NCBI GenBank assembly: GCA_900073065.1
Contig: FJOG01000102.1
Span: forward strand, 1 to 57,959
Direction of reading: 5' to 3'
DNA from: Phialocephala subalpina
Taxonomy: Eukaryota > Ascomycota > Leotiomycetes > Helotiales > Mollisiaceae
Length of the DNA: 57,959 nucleotides
The notes beneath the pieces are model-generated. The model was not told the DNA's origin and ran no database searches. It worked only from the letters and a program-made list of their open reading frames with translations. The translations under genes and the position numbers were made by a program. Of this stretch, positions 11,900 to 24,179 are shown in pieces; the stretch's first letter is position 1; each line of letters begins with the position of its first letter.

Positions 11900-14800
11900 G
11901 GAAAATACAAGGATTATTTGTTATTGCGATTTGCTTTTATTTTCCGAGGTTTTAAATTTACCTCGGAATAATTAGTATTATTATTTATTGGAGATTAATT
12001 ATGAGAAAACGAGAAAGTTTTATTCGACGAGATAATATTTAATCGTAAGGGAGTTATAACTTTTAATTAGATGGAAATTAATAAGATTCATAAGGATATT
12101 AACTTATTAGTACGCATTAAAATGATCTCGTATATTATATGGTAAGAAAAGAGTTTTTATTATCTTTGGACCTTATTTTTAATAGTGGTAAAAATACTTT
12201 AAGAACGTTTTAATCGTAGAGTATTTGAGAAATATAAAAGTCCGTATTGGAACCCTTGGTTCTTAATTATAAAAAAGGCTATTAGTATATATAAACTGAT
12301 TAATATAACCTTAAAAATAAACTCGATTACTTTTCGAGATATTAATTTATTTTTTTCTGTGGATGAATTTTCTGAGGAGTTTATTAGATATTTTATAGTT
12401 TCTTTAATTAACTTTTTCTTTAGATACGATTAAATAATTCTAAACGTTTAAAGTCAAAATATAATAGCTTTTATAACTCTTTTTAAGCTTTTTCGAATAA
12501 TGATACCTCTTATAGGTATTATTAACTTTATAGCCTAATTTGTTCGAGTTATTATAATTATCTTAAAAGATTATTTCCCTAAGGTTATTATACTATTTAT
12601 TGATAATATTAGAGTAAAAGAACCCTATATTAATTATGATAATAAATTGGCCCTTCTAAGAATCCGCTGTTACGTTTTCGAGTATATTTAGAACTTAGAT
12701 ATAATATTAAATCGGATTAAGAAAGCTTAAGTATATATTAGTATTAAATCTTAATTTTGCCAAAATGGAATAATTATAATTGGATTTGTTTGTAACTCTA
12801 AAGGGCGATCTCCTAAAGTTACTAAAATCGCTAAGATATTAAAGTGGAAATAGTATAATAATGCGTTAAATATAAAGGCTTTTATTAGTATTTGCGTTTA
12901 TTATAGAATTTAGATTAAGGATTTCGCGGTAATTATTAAATCGCTATACGTACTAATTAGAAAAAGTATATTATTTAAGTGGGAAAAAAAAAAGAAAGTA
13001 ATTATATAGTATTTGAAAGATTAATTAACGATTATATTAGTTTTTTGTAAGATTTATTATGATTTTATTAATAGATAAAGAAAGATTATTCTTAGCGTAA
13101 ATATTAATTTTTAAGGATAGGGAGATACTTTTAGATAATATAATAGCAAAGGATAAAAGCGAGTTACTTAATACGAATCCGGACTTTAGAACCCTATAAA
13201 ACGAAAGTATAACGCGATTAAAAAGGAATATCGAGGAATTATAAAGTATTTTTACAAAGTATAATATTAGTTATATAAAGTGCATTTTATTCTCGAGACG
13301 AATATTAATATTTTAATTATATAATTGAATCGCGTTATAACGGATTTTTTGGGAGCTTTAATTATTTATTAGTTAGTTTAAATATACTTTTTCGACTTCG
13401 AAATAAAGTATATTAAAGGCATTACTTATATTGCGGCAAATAAACTCTTTAAGAAACCTTTATAAAACGATAATAATACTAAGGATAAAAAGGATATTAA
13501 TAACTTTATTATATTAGAATTTAATTATATTGGAATAGCTCGAATTTCGATAAAAAAGTCCAAAATTATTTAAGAGTTTACTTTAAGACTTATTATTATT
13601 ACTAGGGGTTACGTGTAATTTATTTTGTTGCTTGAATTTCTAGGTCGAAAATGGGGGATTTCCTTTATCCGCGGAGTTAATGACCCTTCGGAGTTAAGCA
13701 CTAACTACGTGACCGCTAAACCCGTGGACGACGATTATATCGATAATATTATTCTCTCGCTCGACGATAATTATTTAAATTATTCCCAAGATATTACTTA
13801 GTATTTAATAACTTTAAAGCGGCTAAAATAGTTCTCGAGAACGGAGTTTCGTAAACTAATTCGAGAATTTATTAATTATAATATTTAAAATAAAATACTA
13901 TAAAAAAATGCAATTAAATTTTATTTCTCTCGACTTGTTTTAAATAATCTAAAGTAATAACATATTATTCTAATTAAGTTATATGATAAATCTAAGCATA
14001 TTAAGCGAGAGAGTATTTACCATTAAATAGTTAGTAAGTATTATTGGGAAGGTTATTACGAGGATATTCGAGACTTCATAGCAAATTATAATAATTATTA
14101 GTATAAAAGTAAATAAAGGCAAAAAGAAGCTCTTTATCCTCAGAAAGTTATTTTATACTTCCGTTCGATTGGGATAAACGTAATTAAACTCCTATAATAT
14201 AGAGGATATAATAGTTTAATTATAATAAGAAATAAGTTTTTTAGATAAATTAAAGTTAAACTAATAAAGAATTTGACTTTTAAAAAGATTATCAAATTTA
14301 TTTATAATAATATTATTTATAAACACGGGATCTTTAGCCATATAAAGTTAAATAGGGGGCTAAAATTCAAAGGATAAATTATTAAGAAGTTAAATAAACT
14401 TGGTATTAAACGGATTATTATTTCGATATATAACTCGAAAATAAATAAAATAATCGAGTGAAATTACTAGTTTATTATCTTTACCTTAATTACTTTAACG
14501 AAAGGAGGTAAAAAAAGTTAATTAAAATACTTGCCGATAATTCTTTTTATTAATCGTATTATTATTTATATATTAATTGGCTATATTCCCTTTTATATAA
14601 TTTATAGTAAAAAAGCAATCTTATTAATTAAAACCCGATTTCCTACTTAAAAAACTCTTAGATAAGATAAAGTATATAATTAAATAAAACTCCTCGAAAT
14701 GCGGATAAAACAAATTAAAATATATAATAAAAATATAAAGGAATTAAAATTAAAGAAAAAGTATAATCGAAAAAAAGGCCAAGAATACTTTGATACTTAG

Positions 14801-15060
14801 CATTAAATACGAAAAGAACTAATTCGTAAAGGGGATTTCGTATTAGCGTATAACGTTAAACTTATTAATTAAAATAAATCAAAAAATACTAAGTTATTAT
14901 ATTAATGGCTTAGTTTATATTGGGTTCGTTAGGCAAATTAATTAAAGGGGAACTATTTGCTCGAAAAAGTAAATAAGACTTTAATTCGAAGGTTATACGC
15001 AAGTAATCGTTTAAAGAAGTTCGTTAAAAAAAAAAATACTAAAACTCTTTAAACGATAAT
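11900..15060 (+). pseudogene. Gypsy pol remnant: RT, RNase H, integrase
   Basis: In one mostly continuous frame with many stops I read the RT core ('SVDEFSEEF' near 12360, 'FIDNIRVK' near 12600, where functional elements have FLDD), an RNase H stretch ('RYESGL' near 13170, preceded by a pattern like 'ILAVDAS'), and integrase ('KLNRGLKFKG' near 14350, 'YNSKINKIIE' near 14440, 'LANK'-like C-terminal end by 15040). The Asp-to-Asn change in the RT active site and Gly-to-Arg changes are what G-to-A RIP would produce. This is Ty3/Gypsy order (integrase after RNase H). Confidence 0.82.
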
Positions 15061-15914
15061 AAAAGCGAGGAAATTATTAAGTTTATTACTTTTGACGATA
15101 ATAAGGATATAAACGTGGAAAAAAAACTACTAAAGAATAATAAAACAAGGAAAATATATAAGAGATTAAAAAGGGAATAAGAATTATTATTCGTATTTTT
15201 AAACTTAATAAATCCGAAAAAGAAAAATATATACGTTTTTTTGACAATTAGGAAAATAAGGAAAATTTATTAAGTTTTAAAGTAATACCGATTTCCTAGT
15301 TAGGAAATAGTCTTTTTTATCCTTTTAATTATTATAATTTTACTTTTCCATTAATTATACTTAGAGTTTCTTTGCTTATTTTAACTCTTTTTATATATAC
15401 TTTAAAGATTTACGCTTTTTCTTTTTATCGCCGGGATAATTTTAATATATAAGGGGATAAAGGATTACTAATAACTTTAATACTAATAATATTAGCCATA
15501 TAATTATCTTTTATCGTTATAAACTACATATTAATATTAAAATAACTATAGAGTATATTTAAATCTTTAAATATTTAATCTTTTTAATCTCTTTAATCTT
15601 TTTAATCTTTTAATCTTTATTTAGTCTTTACTTGGTTCTTTACCCATTTCGCTCCCTTTGCCGCTATAATTTCCGTTGTTACCCTTTTTCCTTTTAACGA
15701 AAAATCTTTAATACTTTATATATTTAAATATATTAAAATATATTTAATTGTATTTAAAATGCATTAAAACTATATTCAATTATATTTGGCTATATTATAG
15801 AAGTATTAAATGTTTAATTAAAAGAATATTTATTATAATACTTTAAAGGATTTATTTTATTTATTTTATTTTATTTACTTTTTTTCTCTATTTTATTTAT
15901 AACGTTTTTACCTC

Positions 15915-16171
15915 NNNNNNNNNNNNNNNNNNNNNNNNNNNNNNNNNNNNNNNNNNNNNNNNNNNNNNNNNNNNNNNNNNNNNNNNNNNNNNNNNNNNNN
16001 NNNNNNNNNNNNNNNNNNNNNNNNNNNNNNNNNNNNNNNNNNNNNNNNNNNNNNNNNNNNNNNNNNNNNNNNNNNNNNNNNNNNNNNNNNNNNNNNNNNN
16101 NNNNNNNNNNNNNNNNNNNNNNNNNNNNNNNNNNNNNNNNNNNNNNNNNNNNNNNNNNNNNNNNNNNNNNN
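15915..16171. other. Assembly gap (257 N)
   Basis: A run of 257 undetermined bases within the Gypsy 3' region. The true length of the missing sequence may differ. Confidence 0.99.
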
Positions 16172-19100
16172 TCTTTAAAGAAAGTAATCTCGCTAACTAA
16201 ATATATTTCACTAATTTAAATATTTCGCGTTTATTACTTTTAAAGGCTTTTATATCCCCTCTTTATAATTACAATATAAATATATTCATTAGATTTATTA
16301 TTTTCCCTTTAAAACCCATTTAATATAATTTATATAGAATAATACGAAAATTCTTTATTTATACTTTAAAATTTCCTATTTGGGATTAATATACTAAAGT
16401 TTTGAGTATATACGATATACCTCCCAAAATCCTACCGTAAAAGCAAATAAAATCCTTATAACTCTTTATTATTTATAATTTACGAATATTTATTTGCCTT
16501 TTCTTATGTAATTTTCCTACGAGTATAAGAGCTTATAATTACCCCTTTTATAATTAAAATTCTTTCCTTTAAATTCTCGTGATTTTTTCTTTTTAAATTT
16601 AAATTATTTAATATATAATTATTTGCGTATATATTTTACGTTTATTATTGCTTTTTATTAGGATCCTCGGCGGAATCTTTTTATTATATCTTAAGAAGAT
16701 ATTACGTAAAATCCTAGAAATATGAATTTTGTATTTTAAACGCGTTAAAAAGATATAAAAACTATAAATAAAATAATAAAGGAAATTCGCGTTAAATAGG
16801 AGATTATTAAGAATATAGCGCCTTTAAATAAAGTAATTACTATTAGTAATATTAACGAGATACTTATAAATACTAAAGAAAATATTAACGAAATAATAAT
16901 TAGTTAGTATAATAAAATTAGAGATAATATAATTATAGGATTTTCCGGGGAGATTCTAAAGAAATATAAGAAAGTGAATAAAAGTTTTCTTATAGAGGTG
17001 GATAAAATTAAGAAGGCGCGCGCGGGAATTTAGTAAGTTTGCGAAAGCTTATTTAAAACCCTTGATAGAAACTTTGCGCGTTATAATTCTAGACTTTTAA
17101 CGCGAGTTTAATTATTTTACTAATTTATTGAGGGATTTTTGACAAGATTTAATGGCAAATACGTATATTAATACTTTAATTAAATGTTTCGCATAAAGTA
17201 ATTTATATTTCGAGAAATTATTAGAGTCCTTAATATAATGATTATTAATCGAAATAAAGCCTTTTGGTCTTTTTACACTTGATTACCTTTTTAGCTTATT
17301 AATTATAAGAAGGCTTTAGAATATATGAAGATAGCGGATAAAGGGCTAAAAGTGGATATCCTAGAGAAAATAACTTTAGAGTAACTCGAGTTTACTTTTT
17401 ATAAAAGCGGAATTCTAGTGAGCGGGGGATATATTAGAGTGCTTTTCCTAGTTTTCGCCGATAAGCCTAAGAGCTGGGGAATCGTGGCAATTATTAGCGG
17501 AAATATTATAGTCGCGAACCTTATTAATTATTCGAATAATATCGATAAAGACTTAAACCCTCTTATAAACGCGAATAGTATTTTTTTTGCTAATAATTTT
17601 AAGGTTAAACTTTTTGGACTTATATTTAATCGAATTCTCGTTTTAATTACTTTTCGCCCTTTTAATTTAATTTTTACCGCGGTTATACCAACTTTATCGA
17701 CGCCCGTTAAACCTATTAAAAAAGTTACTATCGATAATAAGGACTATAAAAGAATAATTAATTCCGTATAAAAGAAGCCTAGGGTGATTTACGCCTCTTT
17801 TTCTAACTATAATATAATTTTTTCCCGCTTTATAATTAAGTCCTTAGCTAGTAGAATGCGTGCTTTGGGCGAATGTACATGCGATATAATTAAATCTTAG
17901 AAATCGGATATAGCGTTTTTCGATAGTTTAAGTTTTTATAATTAGATTGAAGTTTTGACTAGTATTTATAATGCCTTTTAATATACGTAGAGCAAATAAC
18001 TTTATTATACTTATTATTAGATCTTCTTTAAAGATCTTAATATAATTCCGGAGGAAAATTAAAGTTAAATTAAGGGTATAATAAAGAAATTGATTAGAGT
18101 TTACGAGTTATATACTAAAAGAACGAGCTTTTGACTTACTTGGGTTTATTCCGATTTTTGCTTTTAATTCTAAGAGATTAACGTTATTTTATAGTATAAA
18201 TAAAAGATATTAACAAAAGACCGATTTTAACCTTTTAAAGCTTTTATTATTTTTACTCGAGTTTCCTCGATTTAATTTGCTATTGATTTAAATACTATAA
18301 CTATATACGTCATATAAGATTTCTTTAAATAAATTAAAGAAAAAAGTATTTTGCTTAGTTTTCTTAAGGAAATCGAGATATTAAAGTTTTATACTTATTA
18401 AAATCCTTTTGATTATACTTGCTTTTTACGTAACGCGTATTTCCTTCTTATTATTTAACTTTTATAAGCAAACTCTAAACTATAATTAGTATTTTACTAT
18501 TTCTTTAAAAGTTATCTTTTTTATTTTATTATTTACTCTCGTTTAATTAGATTTATTTTAAACGGGAAATTAGATTATATTATTTACGAAAGTAAAAATA
18601 CTAAGTTATTATATACTAAGGTTATCTTCTCCCATTTAATACGAATAGATTATTAGCGAGTTGATAACGTTAAAAAACTTGGTCGCTAAAAGTCAAAATA
18701 CTAATAAAACTCTAATTATTACTAAATGTCCAATCGGGAGCTAAAGGATAAGGCTATTATACTCAAGGAGAATATATAAGCGAAACCTGCGGAAATTCGA
18801 CTTTAAGATTTCAAATTATATATTTACCGATTTAATATATTTATATATCGCTTTTATGATATTTCTCTAATTAATTCGAGCCTTTAAATATCTCTTCCAA
18901 TTAACTTAGTCCCTATTAGTGCGAATAATAAAATTTATAGAGACACGATATACGCAAATCTTAAGGAGATTTATAATATACTCCGAGTTTTTTCTTAACG
19001 TAGTTTTTTCTAATAAACTCTTAATAATAAATTATTTCTTAGTAGTATTTAATTTAAGGGAATTAATATAATCTTTGATATAATTTGCTACGCTAAGCCC

Positions 19101-19614
19101 TTAGATTACTTTGCTATTTGATTCGAGATATTTTAATAGTTGGATTATAATAATATTCTTACGGACTAGTATTTACTTATTTAATAACGCGAGTAAACTA
19201 TTAGATAAATTAAGTAAACTCTTTAGTATCTTGAGATAAAAGAGAAAGAAATATTCCCTGGTAATAAGTCCTTTTATAAATATATAGGCGAGAAATTAAA
19301 GATGCTTATAAGGGATAATCGGGAGTATCTAATTATTTTTAACGATAAAAATAAACCCGAGATTTATTTGTCTTTTTTTTTCCTTTATTAGATTTTAAGG
19401 GGAAAGGCAAAGAGATTTTAGACGAGATTACGTTTAAGTAAATATTACGCGAAGCCTTTAATATTCTTGATAATAATACGTTTAAGTTGCTATGAGTTTA
19501 TAATTTGGGAGATACGATCGAGGAGTTAGTAAATAGTTTTAGTGTTTATTATAATATACCCATGTATAATTAGCTTCTCTTTTTTTCTTTTTTTAAGACT
19601 CGGGACGAGTTTAA

Positions 19615-19631
19615 TATATAGGGGGGACGAT
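19615..19631 (+). other. Polypurine tract of Gypsy element
   Basis: The run ATAGGGGGGACGA lies immediately before the 3' LTR, where plus-strand DNA synthesis is primed in LTR elements. Confidence 0.7.
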
Positions 19632-19899
19632 TATAGCGGGGCGATTTGTTTTGCTTCAGAAATCCCTATTTATAATAGTAATTTCGGAGGTTTATATTAA
19701 CTATATGTCTTTTAATACATAAGGAGCTTTTTGCTCTCTAAGAAACAAGAAAAACCTTTTACCACTTTATTTTGCTGGCCTTATTACGTATAACGAATAA
19801 TTATAAGAGCGAAGTCAAGTATTTGTTAAAGTTTATAAGTTTATTATAATCATGCAAGATTGGGTAGTTTTCCTCTAGGAGAGTTATTACCCTTTTACA
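19632..19899 (+). repeat. 3' LTR of Gypsy element
   Basis: 268-bp direct repeat of 7086-7353. It starts TATAGCGGGGCG (originally TGTGGCGGGGCG) and ends CCCTTTTACA, followed by ATAT. Confidence 0.88.
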
Positions 19900-20005
19900 A
19901 TATTAATTTTAAAGTGAAGAAAATCCGTTTTTGTTCTAAAGGGCGAATAGGGCTTAAACTAATAAGTAGAAGGGATCCTCTCCCGATCACTTTAAGAATC
20001 GATTA

Positions 20006-21319
20006 TAAGAGCTTCGGGTATTACTCGGTGTACACTTGACCTATTCTTGAATTTTAATAATTATAATACTCTAATCTAAGTCTAATTCTTTTATTTTCGT
20101 GTTCTTAAAAGTTAATTAATTATTTCTTTTGATTATTAGTATATAATAATTATTTTTTTACTTTTAATAACGTTTTTAAATTTTATAATTAATTTTATAA
20201 TTAAATATTTTTAATTTTTAAATTATATTTTATTTTATAACTTATTTAATACTTTTTTTTATATTTATAATAAAAGTAAATATAAACTTTAATTTAATAA
20301 TTTTATTCTTTATTTATTTTTATATTTTTTTAATAAAATTAAAATCTAATAAAAAAAGTAATTAATTAAACCTTTTAATACCTTTTTTAAGCTTTAATAA
20401 GCGCGCTTTTCTTTTATAGACTTTGGCCCTATTTTCTATAAATATAAATTACTTTTATTCTTAAGGAATAAAAAAATTATAATAAGGAAAAACGATAATT
20501 TCGAGGACTTATTTCAAGTAAATAATATTATATATACCCTTTTGGCCTTTTTTTTTTTTAAGAAAATAAAAAGACTCTTTTAATCCCAATTAATAGCTCT
20601 TTATATTATTAATAATATTTTATTAAACTTATATACTAATTTAATATATATTTAATACTTTTTCTTATTCGGATAATATATAATTTAAACTTTACTTCTC
20701 TTATTAATCTTAAAATAGCTTTATTTAATTAAATAATTTTTCTTTAGTTTATTATTCCTTATTAATAATATTTAAAAGTAAAAATAAAACGGTTTATAAC
20801 TTATTTTTTATTAATAAATAATTAAGGGTATATTATATATTTTTAATATCTTAATATTCTTATAATACGGCAGATAATAATAATAAAAACTTTAATATTA
20901 TTTTTTGTTTTTATACGGGCTTAAAATACGCGGCGATTATTTTAAGAAGTTATAATTTATCGTTTAAAGCGTTTAATATCTTGATCTTTAAGAATTTTAA
21001 GCTTATATTATTTGCCTTTGCGTATAATTCGAGAAATAAGAGCTTTAATAATTTTTTAGATAATAAATTGAGATAATTTCCTACCGATTAATTTCGAGAT
21101 CTCGTTATATAACTTGCTAATAATTCTTAAGGCTTTAACTTTAAATTTAGTAGAAATATCTTAGTTCTAATTAGTAGTATAAGCCTTTATAGGCGAAGAG
21201 AAGATGTTATCGTTTATTTTGAGTGCTTATAGAAGTTGTAAATCGAAAATTAAGAGAGTGAAACGGTAAAATAAAGGGTGCTCGCTTAGCTGTACGCCTA
21301 ATAATGCCCGAAGCTCTTA
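20006..21319 (-). mobile_element. TIR transposon copy 2, inverted relative to copy 1
   Basis: Same family as 5004-6318 but in reverse orientation: its reverse complement starts TAAGAGCTTCGGGCATTATT and follows copy 1 to the other end with mainly transition differences. It is 1314 bp long, with TIRs and TA ends as in copy 1. All coding capacity is destroyed. Its right flank is moderate-GC sequence that still looks protein-coding. Confidence 0.7.
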
Positions 21320-22890
21320 CCTTGATTCCAGGGAGCCTTGAACAACAGAGATTTCCTGGTGCCGGTGAACGAAACCTTCATCAACCACTCGTTCCAAGAC
21401 CATTTCCTATACTTCCCCTACAACACTCCCCTGCCTTCCCGCAACGAAAGGGCCTTTCACTTCCAAATGTGGAGACAACTTTCAATACCTATTACCAGAT
21501 TTTCTCCACCAGGTTTAAGGAAGCGGTGTTGATTGTCGTAAGGGCAAAGGGAATAAGTTTGGTCGCGAACATGTCTGTGCACCAGGTGGTTGTTCTGGTC
21601 GGAGTTGCGAAGGTGGCATTGAGGTTTACGGAGGATGATATGATATAAGATACGTTGGTTGTGATGACTTAATGCTCTAGTGCCAACAACAGATGATCGT
21701 GGCTTCCTGCCGGTCTGGTATGCGAGTGGCGGGGTCAAGCAAGAGGCTGATGACAAGTCAGCAGCTACTCGAGGGGCGATATGGATTCAATGAGATTTGT
21801 GTTGATCCGACTGATGGAGATTTTTAGGATCTAGATCTGGGAGAAGACGCGCGTTTGGGAGTTGCTCTGTCGTGGCAATCTGAGTACAAGCTTTCATATC
21901 AATTTATAAGGATGTGGCGGGAAATTTTCGAGGGCAGAAAGTTCTAACCTGAGAAGGACAATTAAAATGCAAGTAGAAGAATACAGAATTATCCTAAACA
22001 TGAAATACGACTTAAATATATGAGCAGACATAAGTTGCATTCTGACAATCTTTTGGTTGAACGTGTCAACCTTTTGTGTTTGGGGGTTCTGGAGCTTGAG
22101 GAAGGTAGAATTTGAGGATACCATCTGGCAAACTAATTCACCCTCCAAAGCAGGGACACTTTCAGTTCCAAATGATCTGTGTCTAAGTAAGATATCAAGC
22201 TGTAGTTGATGATGTTCTTCTTGACACGTGATACCCCTTTCGAGTCTCGCTTGCTGCTGGAGGCGAATGGATGTATGATGTACCATTGCTGAGTCCCGAA
22301 TACTACTGCATAAGAGATTTTCTGGCTGTCATGCCACCTTGGGACCTGTCTTGATATCGTCGTCATGCTCAAATGGTTGAGAAGTGAGTACATACAACAG
22401 TTTTGTCATCGTGAGCCATGTCACAATTGTGCAACTTTAGGGACTTCCAAGATTACATTTCAAAGTGATAGCAAATTGCAATAGAACATCATAGCGCTAC
22501 TGTTATCGTGGCTAATAGTCATTACAAACATTATAGCCTTTGAGAATGTATGAAGTAATCTTCAAGGAGTGGTCAACAGAAAATGCTTTTGGAAACGCCG
22601 GAGATCTCAAACATACTCCCGCTACCCAAAATCAAGATTCCATTGTCTGTAAATCTTCTGATATAAACTCGGTAACAAAGTAATAATGTATTGTTTGAAA
22701 GTATTATAAGTTAAAGGTAATAAAGAATAGAAAATATATAGTCCATAAATATAAAATGTAAATATAATTAATTTCAAGATTAAAATGTAATAGAATTATA
22801 TAATTTACTATTTCAAGCAATTCCAAGAATTTTTAGTCAACGAAAGAACAAATATTCCTTTATAGCGAATCGATATTATATTATTCAAAA
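21320..22890. other. Possible gene relics next to transposon; otherwise nothing clear
   Basis: Immediately beyond the transposon, 21338-21532 (plus) has protein-like composition ('ETFINHSFQDHFLYFPYN'). After a frame change, 21520-21650 gives a Cys-rich stretch ('REHVCAPGGCSGRSCEGG') that ends in stops. This fits a gene cut by the transposon and then decayed; I cannot name it. From 21.9 to 22.9 kb I see only short, unconvincing open frames and an AT-rich patch (22680-22890). Confidence 0.3.
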
Positions 22891-22892
22891 GT

Positions 22893-23246
22893 ATGATTTC
22901 TACTTTCCAAGTGTTTCCCAGATCTAGAATATTTGATATGATTCTGATTTGCACTTTCCCTAATCCTTCTCTAGCTATTGTTCAACATGTTTTGGAAAAC
23001 TTAGAATTGCATCTTATTCTCTTTTGTCGTCTACCTCTTTTCAGACATTGGAAGTACCCCGCACGTGTTCTGATTCCAAACTTGAAGCCTTCCCTCATTT
23101 TGGACTCATTTGACATCACTAGCAAGTGCATTGTTGGGCATCTGATTATCTTTACTATTGTCATCCAAATGCTGATGCCAATTGTGCTGTCAAAAATGAG
23201 ACGGTGTTTCGTCTCAACTTTCGGCCACAATGATTCACTACAATAG
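22893..23246 (+). pseudogene. Possible 2EXR-type domain gene remnant
   Basis: The 117-codon frame starts 'STFQVFPRSRIFDMILICTF', which resembles the opening of fungal 2EXR domains (pattern F-x-x-F-P-x-L-P-x-E-I-R-x-x-I-W). A different frame further on (about 23062-23106) reads 'CSDSKLEAFPHFGLI', close to the 'VCRESRxEAL' core of that domain. The domain would therefore be split by a frameshift. 2EXR proteins are abundant in fungi and have no established function. The call rests on motif resemblance only. Confidence 0.3.
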
Positions 23247-23537
23247 TACATCCACACAATGGCAAGCAGTGAATGAATTCGATCTGGAGAAAGTATTTCT
23301 ACTCAAAAACATCTTTCTAGATTTGGCAAGTACGAACGACCACACTTCTCCAACTCAAGCAGCACCAAACCAGCACGAAGACAGACATCTCCCAAAGTAC
23401 TAGAAAACTAAGGACATTCTCAACTTCAAAAGGTAAGAGAGAACTCTATTCAGCAATGCAGGGGTTGGGGAAGCAGCACATTTAATTCAAACGTATGCGA
23501 TAGATCGAAGCTAATAACATATAGGAGTAACGCAACA

Positions 23538-23866
23538 ATGGCACAACTCCCCCCTGGACAAGCCATCCCAGTGAGTGCCTCTCCAAACACCAGACATACC
23601 AGAAACTAACATTTCAGACCGACCCAAAGTGGAAGGAAGGTGCTGTTCGATACTGGAACCGGGGTCCTGAGTTTGAGTTTGAGGTGATGAAAGTGAAGAT
23701 CACTAGGGCTGGAACCTGGGATCCGACTGTGGAGCAAGCGGGACAATTGCTGGGTGGCATTGTCTACCAAGTCAATGAGTACTTCGATGACGAAAGCATT
23801 GGAGAGCAGGACTACAAGGCCGCTGAGAAGGACATGTCAATTGTCAACAAGTGGATCAAGCATTGA
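23538..23866 (+). CDS. Small conserved-looking hypothetical protein, 93 aa
   Basis: Two exons, 23538-23570 and 23618-23866, are joined by a 47-nt intron with a clean GTGAGT donor, CTAAC branch-like site and TTTCAG acceptor. The start context is ACAACAATGG. The product starts MAQLPPGQAIP and continues with a soluble, charged sequence ('WKEGAVRYWNRGPEFEFEV', 'VYQVNEYFDDESI') ending in WIKH. There is no signal peptide and no membrane segment. The splice signals and codon pattern make it a credible gene; I do not recognise a family. It is followed by about 310 bp before the DUF6594 gene on the same strand. Confidence 0.7.
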
Positions 23867-24179
23867 TATGATTTAGGATCTGAATCATTGAGATTTAGCG
23901 AGGAGTTACATTGCATGTACTTCTAAGCGATGCATCCCCCTTGAATCGACTACCGAGCGTTGCCTTGATGCAAGTATCCGAACATTCATGTGATGTACCA
24001 CTAATGCAAGAATGATCAAGTCGAAACAGCCTCGTGAGGCTAACATTGTAGCACTGCAGCTCTAGCTTCGGCTACATTTCAACGTCTTGTTTTAACGTTA
24101 CCTGATGTCCGCCACCTTGCTCTAAACATCCTCCCAGTAGGACATCTAGCCCAGCTACCTTTCAAACAGCAACGCTAAC

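Larger units (their letters stand above)
15061..19631 (+). other. Extra 3' region of Gypsy element with decayed accessory frame
   Basis: Some 4.5 kb between integrase and the 3' LTR, far more than most Gypsy elements carry. It contains a T-rich stretch, the assembly gap (15915-16171) and, from about 16.7 to 19.5 kb, plus-strand pieces that still look protein-like. The longest is a 117-codon frame at 17418-17771, beginning 'SGGYIRVLFLVFADKPKSWG'. I do not recognise the product. It may be an accessory ORF of the element or a second, nested element. Part of it is repeated at 1-560. Confidence 0.5.
7086..19899 (+). mobile_element. Large Ty3/Gypsy LTR retrotransposon, RIP-inactivated
   Basis: Two direct 268-bp LTRs (7086-7353 and 19632-19899) enclose a decayed gag-pol on the plus strand. 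The flanks share ATAT (7082-7085 and 19900-19903), a probable target duplication. A purine-rich tract (about 19619-19629) precedes the 3' LTR, and a tRNA-like primer site follows the 5' LTR. Domain order gag, zinc knuckle, RT, RNase H, integrase fits Ty3/Gypsy. All frames contain many stops, and the differences between the two LTRs are mostly transitions, so it is inactive. The element is unusually long at 12.8 kb: about 4 kb lies between the end of integrase and the 3' LTR and includes a 257-base gap. Confidence 0.88.

Noticed and set aside
15540..15640. T-rich repeats of 'tttaatct' type as a regulatory tract
   Set aside because: Simple low-complexity sequence within a RIP-decayed element; no reason to assign function.
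19920..19990. Short resemblance to 2455-2510 (GCGAATAGGGC...)
   Set aside because: Only about a dozen consecutive bases match; too weak to claim shared origin.
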